64,000 nt of DNA from DMER64 sp049652385 (GCA_049652385.1 JBASDX010000006.1:62001-126000); one strand, 5' to 3'. Shown: positions 33,620-42,579, counted from the first letter of the stretch. Numbers and translations: made by a program. The notes: generated from the letters alone by a model not told the origin.

Positions 33620-34826
33620 TTCACCCGGATGGTGGCCCCTGCTGACAACCAATTTTTTAGGTGTTTTTAACGACAATTACCTGAAAACCTTGGCGTGTTT
33701 TATCGCCGTAGCCTGGGTGGGTACCCGTTACGAAGGCCCTCTGGTTTCGCTGGCCGCGGGACTGCTTGTCATTCCCTACGTGTTTATCTCTCCGCTGGCC
33801 GGTCGTTGGGCTGTCGTATACAACAAAATCAAAGTGGTACGTATTGCCAAAGCCGCGGAAATCCCTATTATGCTCCTGGCTTCCATAGGTTTTCTGACAA
33901 AAAGTGTTTGGCTGGTGATGGTTTCCATCTTACTTATGGGTGTGCAAAGTTGTTTGTTCTCCCCTTCAAAATACGGACTCATCAGAGACATCGGCGGAGC
34001 AGAAAAAATTGCCTACGGTACGGGAAATATGGAAATGGTATCGTTTCTGGGCATGATCCTGGGTACCATGCTGGCTTCGTTTTTCGCAGGTACGGTGCCG
34101 GCAATCGGGCTGTCTGCAACATTTCTCTTTATTGCCGTTACCGGTCTTTTTACGTCGTACAAAATCAATGCGACCGAACCGGTTGTAGAAGAAAGTACAG
34201 AAACCATCCGTCCTTTTCTTTTTTTGTACCAAAGCGTTAAAAAAGCACGCTCTTATCCGGGCCTGAACCGGGTCATCATAGCCTTGTCTGTATTTTGGTT
34301 TGTAGCAGGCATGATTCAAATGACCCTATTGGTTTATTGCCGCAGAAATCTGCAGATGACAGATTTTCAAACAGGTCTTGTGTTGACGGCCGCCGCTGTG
34401 GGGACGGGAGCCGGTTGCTATTTATCGGGGATTGTTTCCGGGAAATGGGATAACAGGATTGCCGTACCCTTATGCAGCCTGGGCATTACCTTTTCGTTCC
34501 TTTCCGTGTTTTTCTTTCCTGTGAAAGGCCTGTGGTTTGGTATCCTGTTTTTTATTACAGGTATCTTGTGCGGTCTGTACAAAGTACCCTTTGATGCAGC
34601 CATTATCGCCAAAGTACCCGGACGCCGGCTGGGCCCCATGCTGGCTTACGCAAACCAAATGTCCTTTCTTTTCATTCTGGCGGCTTCCGGAGTGTTTGCC
34701 ATCCTGACAAAAAACGGGAATACACACGGTATCTTTTTGTTTCTGGGGGTACTGATGGCTTTGACAACCTTATTTGTGATTTTTTCTAAGTATCTTTGGA
34801 GCCCCAACAAAAATTATGAAATTTGA
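33609..34826 (+). CDS. MFS transporter, LplT/Aas-type
   Basis: 405 aa with about 12 membrane segments. The start MKNDSPGWWPLLTTNFLGVFNDNYLKTLACF has the FLGxFNDN signature of LplT-like and Aas-fused lysophospholipid flippases. The cytoplasmic motif LLMGVQSCLFSPSKYGLI is also typical. By family it could move lysophospholipids across the inner membrane for re-acylation, but no acyltransferase lies next to it, so substrate remains open. ATG 33609 lies 11 bp before the gltX stop. It overlaps rmlC by 11 bp. Confidence 0.75.
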   Translation: MKNDSPGWWPLLTTNFLGVFNDNYLKTLACFIAVAWVGTRYEGPLVSLAAGLLVIPYVFISPLAGRWAVVYNKIKVVRIAKAAEIPIMLLASIGFLTKSVWLVMVSILLMGVQSCLFSPSKYGLIRDIGGAEKIAYGTGNMEMVSFLGMILGTMLASFFAGTVPAIGLSATFLFIAVTGLFTSYKINATEPVVEESTETIRPFLFLYQSVKKARSYPGLNRVIIALSVFWFVAGMIQMTLLVYCRRNLQMTDFQTGLVLTAAAVGTGAGCYLSGIVSGKWDNRIAVPLCSLGITFSFLSVFFFPVKGLWFGILFFITGILCGLYKVPFDAAIIAKVPGRRLGPMLAYANQMSFLFILAASGVFAILTKNGNTHGIFLFLGVLMALTTLFVIFSKYLWSPNKNYEI

Positions 34827-35346
34827 AGAAAGTCATATAAAGGGTATCTGGATTATTACACCTCGCATTATAGAAGACAAACGCGGTTATTTCATGGAAT
34901 CTTACCTGAAAGACAAGCTGGAGGCAATAACAGGTCCCATAACGTTTGTGCAGGAAAACGAATCCATGTCCTGTTATGGAGTGACCAGAGGGTTGCATTT
35001 TCAAAAAGAACCTTATGCCCAATCAAAATTCATTCGGGTTGTGGCAGGAGAAATCTTTGATGTAGCCGTTGATATACGGGAAGGGTCTTCCACCTACGGA
35101 CGGTTTTTTGCCATCCGCCTGAGCGCTGAGAACAAAAAGCAATTGTTCATTCCCAAAGGTTTTGCACATGGATTTTGTGTCTTGTCTGAAAAAGCTGTCG
35201 TTCAATACAAAACAGACGTTTATTACCACCCCCCGTCTGAGGCCGCCTTCAGGTACGACTCTCCTGCCCTGGGTATTCCATGGCCTTTGTCTTCTGCAGA
35301 AATGATACTGTCTGACAAAGATAAAAACGCACCGTTTTTTACATGA
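34816..35346 (+). CDS. rmlC: dTDP-4-dehydrorhamnose 3,5-epimerase
   Basis: 176 aa, standard length. Cupin enzyme of dTDP-L-rhamnose synthesis. Motifs: FEESHIKGIWIITPRIIEDKRGYF, VTRGLHFQKEPYAQSKFIRVV with the catalytic His, GEIFDVAVDIREGSSTYG, and LFIPKGFAHGFCVLSE. rmlA, rmlB and rmlD are not in the window, so this gene is detached from its usual cluster. Its start lies 11 bp within the MFS gene and its stop overlaps truB (ATGA), placing it in a run of translationally coupled genes. Confidence 0.92.
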   Translation: MKFEESHIKGIWIITPRIIEDKRGYFMESYLKDKLEAITGPITFVQENESMSCYGVTRGLHFQKEPYAQSKFIRVVAGEIFDVAVDIREGSSTYGRFFAIRLSAENKKQLFIPKGFAHGFCVLSEKAVVQYKTDVYYHPPSEAAFRYDSPALGIPWPLSSAEMILSDKDKNAPFFT

Positions 35347-36107
35347 TACAAAACACAGTCGTTCTGGACAAACATGCTTTGAAGGGCCCCGTCCCGGACC
35401 CGGTTACTTCCGTTGCGGAAGGAATGGTACTGTGTATGAATAAGCCCCTTGGCTGGACATCAGCAGATGTGGTGCGTAAAGTGCGTTTCCTCCTGCAACG
35501 TCGCTGGCTTTTGAAAAGAATCAAAGTAGGCCACGCCGGAACATTAGACCCTTTGGCAACCGGTTTACTCATAATTTGTGTCGGAAAGGCCACACAATTG
35601 GCCAATTATTTTCAGGAGCAGGAAAAAGAGTACGTAGCCGAAATCATGTTTGGAGCAACCACCCCTTCCCATGATCTGGAACACCCCATAGATTTTACGT
35701 ATCCGTGGGAACATATAGATTTTACAAGGCTTGAAAAAACACTGGACGGTTTCCTGGGAGAGCAACAACAAATGCCTCCCGTCTTTTCTGCCAAAATAAT
35801 TGACGGAACCCGGGCCTACGAATTGGCCAGGCAAGGAAATACCCCGCAAATGAAAGAGCATACTATTTGCATACGTTCATTAAAAATAGTAGCTTATGCT
35901 CCTCCTCGCCTGACACTCAAGATCAACTGCAGCAAAGGCACTTACATACGCTCGTTAGCCAGAGACCTTGGGGAAGCCTTGGAGAGCGGCGCCCACCTGG
36001 TTTCTTTACACCGTTCCAAATCGGGTCCTTACACAGCCGACGATGCCATGAGCATAGAAGATTTTGAGGTTTTTATAAGAAATGAAACAAAAAATACGAC
36101 TGTATGA
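35343..36107 (+). CDS. truB: tRNA pseudouridine-55 synthase
   Basis: 254 aa. Makes pseudouridine in the T loop of tRNAs. Motif I LCMNKPLGWTSADVVRKV and the catalytic Asp in GHAGTLDPLATGLLI; later QMPPVFSAKIIDGTRAYELAR and CSKGTYIRSLARDLGEAL. About 30 residues precede the domain. Short form without the longer C-terminal PUA seen in some families. Coupled by ATGA overlaps to rmlC before and queA after. Confidence 0.95.
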   Translation: MIQNTVVLDKHALKGPVPDPVTSVAEGMVLCMNKPLGWTSADVVRKVRFLLQRRWLLKRIKVGHAGTLDPLATGLLIICVGKATQLANYFQEQEKEYVAEIMFGATTPSHDLEHPIDFTYPWEHIDFTRLEKTLDGFLGEQQQMPPVFSAKIIDGTRAYELARQGNTPQMKEHTICIRSLKIVAYAPPRLTLKINCSKGTYIRSLARDLGEALESGAHLVSLHRSKSGPYTADDAMSIEDFEVFIRNETKNTTV

Positions 36108-37153
36108 AGCTTTCACAATTCAATTTTGAGTTACCGTCCGGACTGATTGCCGGATATCCCGTTGAAAACAGAGACGAATCCAGGATGATGGTGCTGCACA
36201 AAGACACCGGTCGTACGGAACATCTGGTTTTTAAAGATATCATTCACCTTATGCAGGAAAACGATGTCGTTATTTTCAACAATACAAAAGTATTCCCTGC
36301 CAGGCTTTTTGGAAACAAAGAAAAAACAGGAGCAGAAATCGAAGTTTTTCTTCTGAGGGAATTGAATAAAGACCAACGTTTATGGGATGTTTTGGTAGAT
36401 CCGGCCCGTAAAATAAGGATTGGCAACAAATTGTACTTCGGAGAAAACGAGGCACTTGTGGCAGAAGTAATAGACAATACCACCTCGAGGGGCAGGACAT
36501 TGCGTTTTCTTTGCGACGGAACGTACGAATCATTTAAAGAAACGTTATACCGTTTAGGCGAAATGCCCATTCCAAGATGGATCAGAAAGCATGCGGAACC
36601 CATTGACGGTGAACGTTACCAAACGGTATTCGCACAAGTGGAAGGCTCCATTGCAGCACCGGACGGTGCGCTTCATTTTAGCCGGGAGCTTCTAAAACGT
36701 ATGGAGATTAAAGGGGTTAAACGAACAGATATTACGTTACACATAGGCATGGGGCATTTCAGAGCCGTTGATGTAGAGGATTTGTCCAAACATAAAATGG
36801 ATTCAGAGCCTATTGTAATCCCACCGCAAACCGTTGAAACGGTCAATTTGGCTAAAAGCAAAGGACAACGCATTTTTGCATCGGGCATAGATGTGTTGCG
36901 TGCCGTAGAGACCTCCGTGACTACAAAAAGAGAACTCACCCAATTTGAAGGCTGGACCAACAAATTTATTTTTCCTCCTTACGATTTCTGCATTCCCAAT
37001 GCACTCATCACCAATTTTCATTTACCAAAATCTACCATGTTGATGTTTGTAGCCGCCTTTGGAGGTTATGAAAAAGTAATGGAAGCCTATAAAGAGGCTA
37101 AAAAAGAAAAGTACCGCTTTGGAGCTTACGGAGACGCACTATTGATTATCTAG
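36104..37153 (+). CDS. queA: S-adenosylmethionine:tRNA ribosyltransferase-isomerase
   Basis: 349 aa. Forms epoxyqueuosine in tRNA anticodons using the ribosyl part of SAM. Family motifs: FELPSGLIAGYPVENRDESRM, VVIFNNTKVFPARLFG, MPIPRWIRK, RYQTVFAQVEGSIAAPDGALHF, LHIGMGHFRAVDVEDL, and LITNFHLPKSTMLMFVAAF. It is one of the last two steps of queuosine synthesis; the other que genes are not in the window. Overlaps truB by 4 bp. The gene ends 22 bp before dprA, which has its own promoter. Confidence 0.96.
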   Translation: MKLSQFNFELPSGLIAGYPVENRDESRMMVLHKDTGRTEHLVFKDIIHLMQENDVVIFNNTKVFPARLFGNKEKTGAEIEVFLLRELNKDQRLWDVLVDPARKIRIGNKLYFGENEALVAEVIDNTTSRGRTLRFLCDGTYESFKETLYRLGEMPIPRWIRKHAEPIDGERYQTVFAQVEGSIAAPDGALHFSRELLKRMEIKGVKRTDITLHIGMGHFRAVDVEDLSKHKMDSEPIVIPPQTVETVNLAKSKGQRIFASGIDVLRAVETSVTTKRELTQFEGWTNKFIFPPYDFCIPNALITNFHLPKSTMLMFVAAFGGYEKVMEAYKEAKKEKYRFGAYGDALLII

Positions 37154-37172
37154 TGCGTAAGACGTATATTTG
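37142..37172 (+). promoter_or_regulatory. Promoter of dprA, 3 nt before the ATG
   Basis: The -7 box TATATTTG is at 37165-37172 and a -33 TTG at 37142-37144, 20 bp upstream. The dprA ATG follows 3 nt after the box, so the mRNA would have little or no leader. The TTG within the box (37170) is in frame and a likely false start. Confidence 0.6.
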
Positions 37173-37175
37173 AGC

Positions 37176-38291
37176 ATGATATGTGAAGAAGCATTGTGTG
37201 TTTGTGCTCTTAGCTTGTGCCTCAGACACGAAGGCGGTTTAGCCAGGAAAATCTACGATTTTTACGGAAGTGCCCGGGCTGTTTTTCAACAGCCCTTTGA
37301 ACATTTAGTGCAACACAAAGGCATGCGAAGGAGCCTTGTGGAGAAAATAGCCGATCCCAATCTTTTTCGCGAAGCAGAGGATACAATGAAGTGGTTGCAA
37401 TCAAAAAACGTTCGCCCTGTATTCATCTATGACCATGATTACCCTTACCGCCTGAGAGAATGTCCGGACGCTCCTCTTCTGCTGTACGCCTACGGTCAGG
37501 CAGACTGGAATGCACCGCATGTATTATCCATTGTAGGAACGCGAAAAGCTACTATGTACGGAAAAGATGTCTGCAAAGACATAGTAGCCGGACTGTCCCG
37601 ACTGGGGCTGCACCCTGTCATAGTCAGCGGACTGGCTTTTGGTATTGACGTTACAGTTCATATGGCAGCTCTGGAGCATGGTTTGCCGACCATTGCCGTA
37701 CTACCGGCAGGTATAGATGAAATTTATCCTGCCTCTCACCGGTCCGTAGCCATCGCTATTGCTAAAAAGGGTTTGATTGTAAGTGAGTTTCCACCAAAGA
37801 CCCAAGGTAATAAAAATAATTTCCTGCAACGCAACAGAATTATTGCCGGGTTATCAGATGCCACATTGGTCATTGAATCAGCTGAAAACGGGGGTGCTCT
37901 CATAACTGCACACCTGGCTCAAGATTATTCCAGGGACGTGCTGGCTGTACCGGGCCGCATAACGGATAAAAACTCAAAAGGGTGCCACAATCTTATAAGA
38001 GAGCATAAAGCAGCGCTCGTAACCGGTGCATCCGATCTGGCTGCGGTGCTGCAGTGGGATACTCCCCTTGAAAAAGATAAAAAAGCAGTACAACAAAAAA
38101 TTTTTGATACCTTAGAGCCCCTGGAACAGCAAATAGTAACGCACTTGCATCAAACAAGCGGAAACATGGATGCTTTGGCAGAAGCGTTGCCCGTACCTTT
38201 TCCCCAACTGGCAGCCGCTTTGACCAATCTGCAAATCAAAGGCATCGTAGAATGCGGTGAAAATAAAGAATTCAGACTACTCCTATCATGA
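37176..38291 (+). CDS. dprA: DNA processing protein DprA
   Basis: 371 aa. DprA protects incoming single-stranded DNA and loads RecA in natural transformation, and is widely conserved outside competent species. The Rossmann-like core has SIVGTRKATMYGKDVCKDI, VSGLAFGIDVTVHMAAL, VLPAGIDEIYPASHR, SEFPPKTQGNKNNFLQRNRI and VVIESAENGGALITAHLA-type sequence, and AVPGRITDKNSKGCHNLI. A winged-helix-like domain closes the protein (about 305-371). ATG 37176 preferred over TTG 37170. tatD overlaps by 4 bp. Confidence 0.93.
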   Translation: MICEEALCVCALSLCLRHEGGLARKIYDFYGSARAVFQQPFEHLVQHKGMRRSLVEKIADPNLFREAEDTMKWLQSKNVRPVFIYDHDYPYRLRECPDAPLLLYAYGQADWNAPHVLSIVGTRKATMYGKDVCKDIVAGLSRLGLHPVIVSGLAFGIDVTVHMAALEHGLPTIAVLPAGIDEIYPASHRSVAIAIAKKGLIVSEFPPKTQGNKNNFLQRNRIIAGLSDATLVIESAENGGALITAHLAQDYSRDVLAVPGRITDKNSKGCHNLIREHKAALVTGASDLAAVLQWDTPLEKDKKAVQQKIFDTLEPLEQQIVTHLHQTSGNMDALAEALPVPFPQLAAALTNLQIKGIVECGENKEFRLLLS

Positions 38292-39046
38292 TTGACACAC
38301 ACGTACATTTATACGACGAGGCGTACGATACCGACAGGGACCACGTAGTCCTGCGTGCCCAAAAAGCCGGAGTCTTCCGCTGTGTACTTCCGGCTATCGA
38401 CAAAGATGCCTATCCTGCCCTGGACTCCTGTCTGCAACAATACCCCGATTTCTGTTTCAAAGCCATGGGGGTACATCCCGGATCCATCGGGAAAGACTAT
38501 ACAACAGAATTGGAGTTTGCCTATGCCCACAAAGCCGCCTCTGTTGCCGTTGGTGAAATAGGTCTTGATTTTTACCGTTCCACCGAACATAAAGCGGAGC
38601 AGATATCGGCTTTGGAAGAGCAAATCCAATGGGCCAGGGAATGGGATTTACCGGTCATCATTCACTCCCGGTCTGCTTTCCCGGAATTATTGGAAACGTT
38701 TAAGAAATGCCGCTTCCCGGATTTTCGCGGTATCCTTCATGCGTGGTCGGGAGGGTTGGAAGTGTTTCAAGAAGCCAATAAATACGGCAAATTCTATATG
38801 GGTATTGGAGGGGTGCTTACTTTTAAGAATGCACGCCTTGCACAAATAGTGGACAAAACCGACCTTGCAGATATCGTACTGGAGACAGATGCTCCCTGGC
38901 TGGCCCCGGATCCATTCCGGGGGAAAAGAAACGAAAGCGCATACCTGGTATATATTGTCGACAAACTGGCGGAGATAAAACATACAACCGCCGAGCAAAT
39001 TAAGAGTGTGACAACACAAAATGCATTATCTTTGTTATTTCAATAA
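38288..39046 (+). CDS. tatD: TatD-family metal-dependent DNase
   Basis: 252 aa. TIM-barrel nuclease of the amidohydrolase superfamily. Metal ligands are visible: HxH in MIDTHVHLYDE, the Glu in GEIGLDFYR, His in VIIHSR, His in ILHAWSGG, and the Asp in LETDAPWLAPDP. Family members remove 3' nucleotides from DNA and take part in repair. It overlaps dprA by 4 bp, and ansA begins 5 bp after its stop, within the same transcript or from a possible box at 39027-39034 (TATCTTTG). Confidence 0.92.
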   Translation: MIDTHVHLYDEAYDTDRDHVVLRAQKAGVFRCVLPAIDKDAYPALDSCLQQYPDFCFKAMGVHPGSIGKDYTTELEFAYAHKAASVAVGEIGLDFYRSTEHKAEQISALEEQIQWAREWDLPVIIHSRSAFPELLETFKKCRFPDFRGILHAWSGGLEVFQEANKYGKFYMGIGGVLTFKNARLAQIVDKTDLADIVLETDAPWLAPDPFRGKRNESAYLVYIVDKLAEIKHTTAEQIKSVTTQNALSLLFQ

Positions 39047-39051
39047 ATGAG

Positions 39052-40080
39052 ATGAACATACCGGCTGTACTTGTCATATATACCGGAGGAACTATAGGCA
39101 TGAAAGCCCACCCCGCCACGGGAGAACTTGTTCCTTTCCGTTTTGAGCATGTTTTGGAAGAAGTACCGGAACTTAGAAAATTCGGATTCCTGATAGATAC
39201 ATATTCGTTCGACCCTATTATTGATTCTTCCAATATTATACCTGATTTTTGGGTGAGGCTGGCGCTTCTTATAGAAGAAAAGTATTCCCTGTACGACGGA
39301 TTTGTGATTTTACACGGTACGGACACCATGAGCTATACTGCCTCGGCTTTAAGTTTTATGCTCAAAAACCTGGAAAAACCGGTCATACTCACCGGCAGCC
39401 AGCTGCCTATAGGCATGCCCCGGACGGACGGCAAGGAAAATTTTATTTCCGCCGTAGAAATAGCGGCTGAAAAAAACGCGGGGGGATATGCCATGGTACC
39501 GGAAGTTTGTGTCTTTTTTCAAGATAAATTGTTCCGCGGCAACAGAACTTTTAAATACAATGCAGAAGAATTCAGGGCCTTCCGTTCTCCCAATTATCCC
39601 CCCCTGGCAGAAGCCGGCATACAGATAAAATACAACACCCATGCCATCAGATACCCAAAAGAATGGGGGCAAAATCTGGAAGTGAATACCCGTTTGGGCA
39701 CTGACGTGGCCATTTTGAAAATTTTCCCGGGTATTGAAGAAAAAACCGTAAAAGCCTTGCTCGGTATTCCGGGTTTAAGAGCCGTTATCCTGGAAACGTA
39801 CGGACGGGGCAATGCTCCGTCTCTGGACTGGCTGCTAAAAAGCCTGTCACAAGCTGTTAAACAAAACATCATTGTATTAAATATCACACAGTGTCCGGCC
39901 GGGAGCGTATCTATGGAATCCTACGCTTGTGGAGCCCGGCTGAAAGAAGCCGGAGTATTAAGCGGATACGATATGACCACAGAAGCAGCTCTGACGAAAA
40001 TTATGTTATTAACAGGACTGTATGCTGATAACAAGGACGTTAAAAAGTTTTTAGCCGTTTCTTTAAGTGGTGAATTTTAA
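39052..40080 (+). CDS. ansA: Type I (cytoplasmic) L-asparaginase
   Basis: 342 aa. Hydrolyses asparagine to aspartate and ammonia. First catalytic threonine in VIYTGGTIGM and the second in LHGTDTMSYTASAL; the supporting LTGSQLPIGMPRTDGKENF and EVCVFFQDKLFRGNRTFK follow. No signal peptide, so it is the cytoplasmic, low-affinity type. Last gene of the dprA-tatD-ansA run; tRNA-Ser follows 59 bp on. Confidence 0.93.
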   Translation: MNIPAVLVIYTGGTIGMKAHPATGELVPFRFEHVLEEVPELRKFGFLIDTYSFDPIIDSSNIIPDFWVRLALLIEEKYSLYDGFVILHGTDTMSYTASALSFMLKNLEKPVILTGSQLPIGMPRTDGKENFISAVEIAAEKNAGGYAMVPEVCVFFQDKLFRGNRTFKYNAEEFRAFRSPNYPPLAEAGIQIKYNTHAIRYPKEWGQNLEVNTRLGTDVAILKIFPGIEEKTVKALLGIPGLRAVILETYGRGNAPSLDWLLKSLSQAVKQNIIVLNITQCPAGSVSMESYACGARLKEAGVLSGYDMTTEAALTKIMLLTGLYADNKDVKKFLAVSLSGEF

Positions 40081-40088
40081 CACAAATG

Positions 40089-40118
40089 TTTGCATTTATA
40101 CTTTTTTAAGTAACTTGC
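40089..40118 (+). promoter_or_regulatory. Possible promoter of tRNA-Ser
   Basis: TTTG at 40089-40092 and TAACTTGC at 40111-40118, spaced 18 bp. The second element matches TAnnTTTG imperfectly at its last two bases. The tRNA begins 21 nt later. Confidence 0.35.
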
Positions 40119-40139
40119 GATGTTTTTAACTAATTATAA

Positions 40140-40228
40140 GGAGAGGTGGCCGAGTTGGTCGAAGGCGCGCGCCTGGAAAGTGCGTAAACTCCAAAAGGGT
40201 TTCGTGGGTTCGAATCCCACTCTCTCCG
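40140..40228 (+). tRNA. tRNA-Ser (anticodon GGA)
   Basis: 89 nt with the long variable arm of serine tRNAs. Acceptor arms GGAGAGG and TCTCTCC pair (one G-T), the D region contains TGGCCGAGTTGGTCGAAGGC, the anticodon loop reads CTGGAAA with anticodon GGA, and the T arm contains GGGTTCGAATCCC. Discriminator G. CCA is not encoded in full (only CA follows). Confidence 0.96.
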
Positions 40229-40285
40229 CAACAATATTAAAACGTTTGATTACTATAAATTCTTAACTCTAATTATTCAAAAGAA

Positions 40286-41023
40286 ATGAAAAAGTTTTTC
40301 GTATTTTTGGCAGTTCTAGGGTTCATCACCATTTCTGCTCAGTACGCAGTTGCACAGACAGCCACCCCCACAGGTGAAACAGAACAGGTTGAAGTACCCG
40401 TTCACCAACAGCTTAAAACAAAGTTTATTGAAGGTGGTCCTGAGTTTATGGCCACTATTCTGCTTTGTTTGGTATTCGGTTTGGCCCTGGCCATCGAGCG
40501 TATTATTTACCTGACACTTGCAGAAACCAATACAGGCAAATTACTGGACAAGGTGGAAGGTGCCATGAAAGAAGGTGGTGTATCCGCTGCTTTGGACATT
40601 TGCCGCAATACACGCGGACCGGTAGCCAGTATTTTCTACCAGGGACTGTCCCGTGCAGATCAAGGTCTTGAAATTGTTGAAAAATCTATCACCTCTTACG
40701 GTTCCGTTCAAATGAGCCAGCTGGAAAAAGGTCTTTCCTGGATTCAGCTTTTCATTGCCATTGCACCTATGTTAGGTTTCATGGGTACGGTTATTGGTAT
40801 GATTCAGGCTTTTGACGCCATTGAAGCTGCAGGTGATATTTCTCCCAACATTGTGGCCGGTGGTATCAAGGTTGCTCTTATTACCACAGTTTTTGGTCTT
40901 ATCGTAGCCATTATCCTCCAATTGTTCTACAACTACCTGGTTGCCAAAATTGACGGCATTGTGCTGAAAATGGAAGACGCTTCCATTGCAATGATTGACA
41001 TTTTGGTGAAATACGAAAAATAA
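40286..41023 (+). CDS. exbB: ExbB/TolQ/MotA-family proton channel protein
   Basis: 245 aa. Inner-membrane motor subunit that uses the proton gradient to energise TonB-dependent transport or Tol functions. It has an N-terminal signal-like segment ending AVAQTA, then three membrane helices: about 55-75 (FMATILLCLVFGLALAI), 145-165 (LFIAIAPMLGFMGTVIGMIQAF, the classical signature) and 195-215 (GIKVALITTVFGLIVAIILQL). The N-terminal extension precedes the core found in E. coli ExbB. It begins an operon with a small membrane protein and two ExbD-like genes. Confidence 0.92.
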   Translation: MKKFFVFLAVLGFITISAQYAVAQTATPTGETEQVEVPVHQQLKTKFIEGGPEFMATILLCLVFGLALAIERIIYLTLAETNTGKLLDKVEGAMKEGGVSAALDICRNTRGPVASIFYQGLSRADQGLEIVEKSITSYGSVQMSQLEKGLSWIQLFIAIAPMLGFMGTVIGMIQAFDAIEAAGDISPNIVAGGIKVALITTVFGLIVAIILQLFYNYLVAKIDGIVLKMEDASIAMIDILVKYEK

Positions 41024-41032
41024 AACAAGGAA

Positions 41033-41458
41033 ATGAAGAATATTTCAAAAATAACCGTATGGGTGCTCTTTGCAGTCAGTATTTTGCTCACCATATTGTA
41101 TTTGATCAATCTTGGTGGTAGCAAAGTAGATGCATGGACATACACCTACCTGAACTGGGCGTACGTAATGGTGGCCCTGTCACTTATTCTGATTATCCTG
41201 TTGCCCATTTTGACCTTCAAACAGAGAACCGTAAAAATCAAGCCCTTGTTGGTTACTTTGGCCATTGCCATTGTGCTTGTTGGCGGCTCTTATTTGTTGG
41301 CTCCGGGTACACCTGTTACCTTGGCAACAGGTACTGTAGTGGAAGGTACTGTCGTAAAAATAACAGATACTTCCCTTTATATGACTTACATTCTGGTTAT
41401 ATTATCAGGCGTTGCCATTATTGGTGGCTCTGTCTATAATGCACTCAGAAAGAATTAA
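41033..41458 (+). CDS. Small membrane protein of the ExbB/ExbD operon
   Basis: 141 aa with four likely membrane segments: about 7-27, 41-61, 74-91 and 115-133. A short extracytoplasmic loop rich in Thr, Val and Gly lies between the last two. I recognise no catalytic motif. Its place between exbB and exbD, 9 and 21 bp from them, suggests a role with the motor complex; I recall similar small membrane proteins in Bacteroidota Exb operons, but no function. Confidence 0.8.
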   Translation: MKNISKITVWVLFAVSILLTILYLINLGGSKVDAWTYTYLNWAYVMVALSLILIILLPILTFKQRTVKIKPLLVTLAIAIVLVGGSYLLAPGTPVTLATGTVVEGTVVKITDTSLYMTYILVILSGVAIIGGSVYNALRKN

Positions 41459-41479
41459 TCCGGTAAATTTTAAACAATT

Positions 41480-42067
41480 ATGGCAAGACCAGCAGGTGAA
41501 ATCAATGCAGGCTCAATGGCAGATATAGCTTTCCTGCTGCTTATATTCTTTCTGGTGACCACTACCATGGATGTTGAAACCGGTATCCAACGCCGTCTGC
41601 CTCCCATGCCCGATGAAAATCAGCAAACAGAGGTAGAACAAATCAACAAACGAAATATCATGGTAGTTCTGATCAACCAGAGCGACCGCTTGTTTGCAGG
41701 CGGGCAGGAAATGCATATTACCATGCTGAAAGACAAGGTCAAAGAGTTCATTGTCAATCCCGCAAATCTTCCGAACCTTCCGGAAAAACGTGAAAAAAAC
41801 ATAGAAGGCTTTGGCCCCATCATGGTTTCCCGTGCCGTTGTATCTCTGCAAAACGACCGAGGTACTTCTTACGATGCCTATATCCAGGTTCAAAACGAAC
41901 TGGTCAAAGCATTTAATGAAGTTCGTGACGAATTTGGCATGCAACATTTTGGAAAAAAATACAACTCCCTGGACGAAGATCAGCAACTCATCGTAAGAGA
42001 AGCTGTTCCTATGAACCTCTCTGAAAGAGAGCCAAGGGAAGTTGGAACCAGAAGAAGGAGAAGATAG
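41480..42067 (+). CDS. exbD: ExbD/TolR-family protein (first copy)
   Basis: 195 aa. One N-terminal membrane helix with the proton-path aspartate in GSMADIAFLLLIFFLVTTTMD, then a periplasmic domain that is longer than E. coli ExbD (141 aa) and ends in a run of arginines (GTRRRRR). Residues 95-115 form an inserted loop (NLPEKREKNIEG). Partner of ExbB in harvesting proton motive force. The second ExbD starts 12 bp after its stop, behind an AGGAGG ribosome binding site. Confidence 0.9.
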   Translation: MARPAGEINAGSMADIAFLLLIFFLVTTTMDVETGIQRRLPPMPDENQQTEVEQINKRNIMVVLINQSDRLFAGGQEMHITMLKDKVKEFIVNPANLPNLPEKREKNIEGFGPIMVSRAVVSLQNDRGTSYDAYIQVQNELVKAFNEVRDEFGMQHFGKKYNSLDEDQQLIVREAVPMNLSEREPREVGTRRRRR

Positions 42068-42079
42068 GAGGAAATCATT

Positions 42080-42559
42080 ATGGCAAAATTTAAATCCAGC
42101 TCGAGTAAAGAACTTAAACCGCTGAACACGGCGTCCCTCCCGGATATTGTGTTCATGTTGTTGTTCTTTTTCATGATATCGGTAAGCTTCCGCCAAACAG
42201 AGAGAGTGGTTACCATTAAACTACCTGAAGCTACTGAAATTGCGAAAATGGACAGAAAAGACTTAGCTAGCTATATCAACATCGGTACACCCCTGTCCAC
42301 TTATCAGGCTCAATACGGTACTGATGCCAGGATTCAGCTCAATGATGCATTCAGTAACATCGATGACATCCGTGACTTTATTGCGGCATCCCGTGAATCT
42401 ATGTCAGAAGCCGACCGTCCTTTTATGACGGTGGCCCTGAAAGTAGACGAAAACGTACGTATGGGTATTGTAACAGATGTGAAACAGGAATTGCGCCGCT
42501 GTTCTGCTTTAAGAATCATGTATTCTACACGCAGAAAAGCAGAGCATACCGATTTCTGA
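42080..42559 (+). CDS. exbD: ExbD/TolR-family protein (second copy)
   Basis: 159 aa. The membrane helix contains the key aspartate in ASLPDIVFMLLFFFMISVSF. It differs from the first copy in length and periplasmic sequence, so the pair is probably not a recent duplicate; they may form a hetero-complex with ExbB or serve different TonB proteins. AGGAGG lies 8 nt before the ATG. The operon ends at the terminator 42580-42617. Confidence 0.9.
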   Translation: MAKFKSSSSKELKPLNTASLPDIVFMLLFFFMISVSFRQTERVVTIKLPEATEIAKMDRKDLASYINIGTPLSTYQAQYGTDARIQLNDAFSNIDDIRDFIAASRESMSEADRPFMTVALKVDENVRMGIVTDVKQELRRCSALRIMYSTRRKAEHTDF

Positions 42560-42579
42560 CAAGTTTAGAACGTAGAAAC

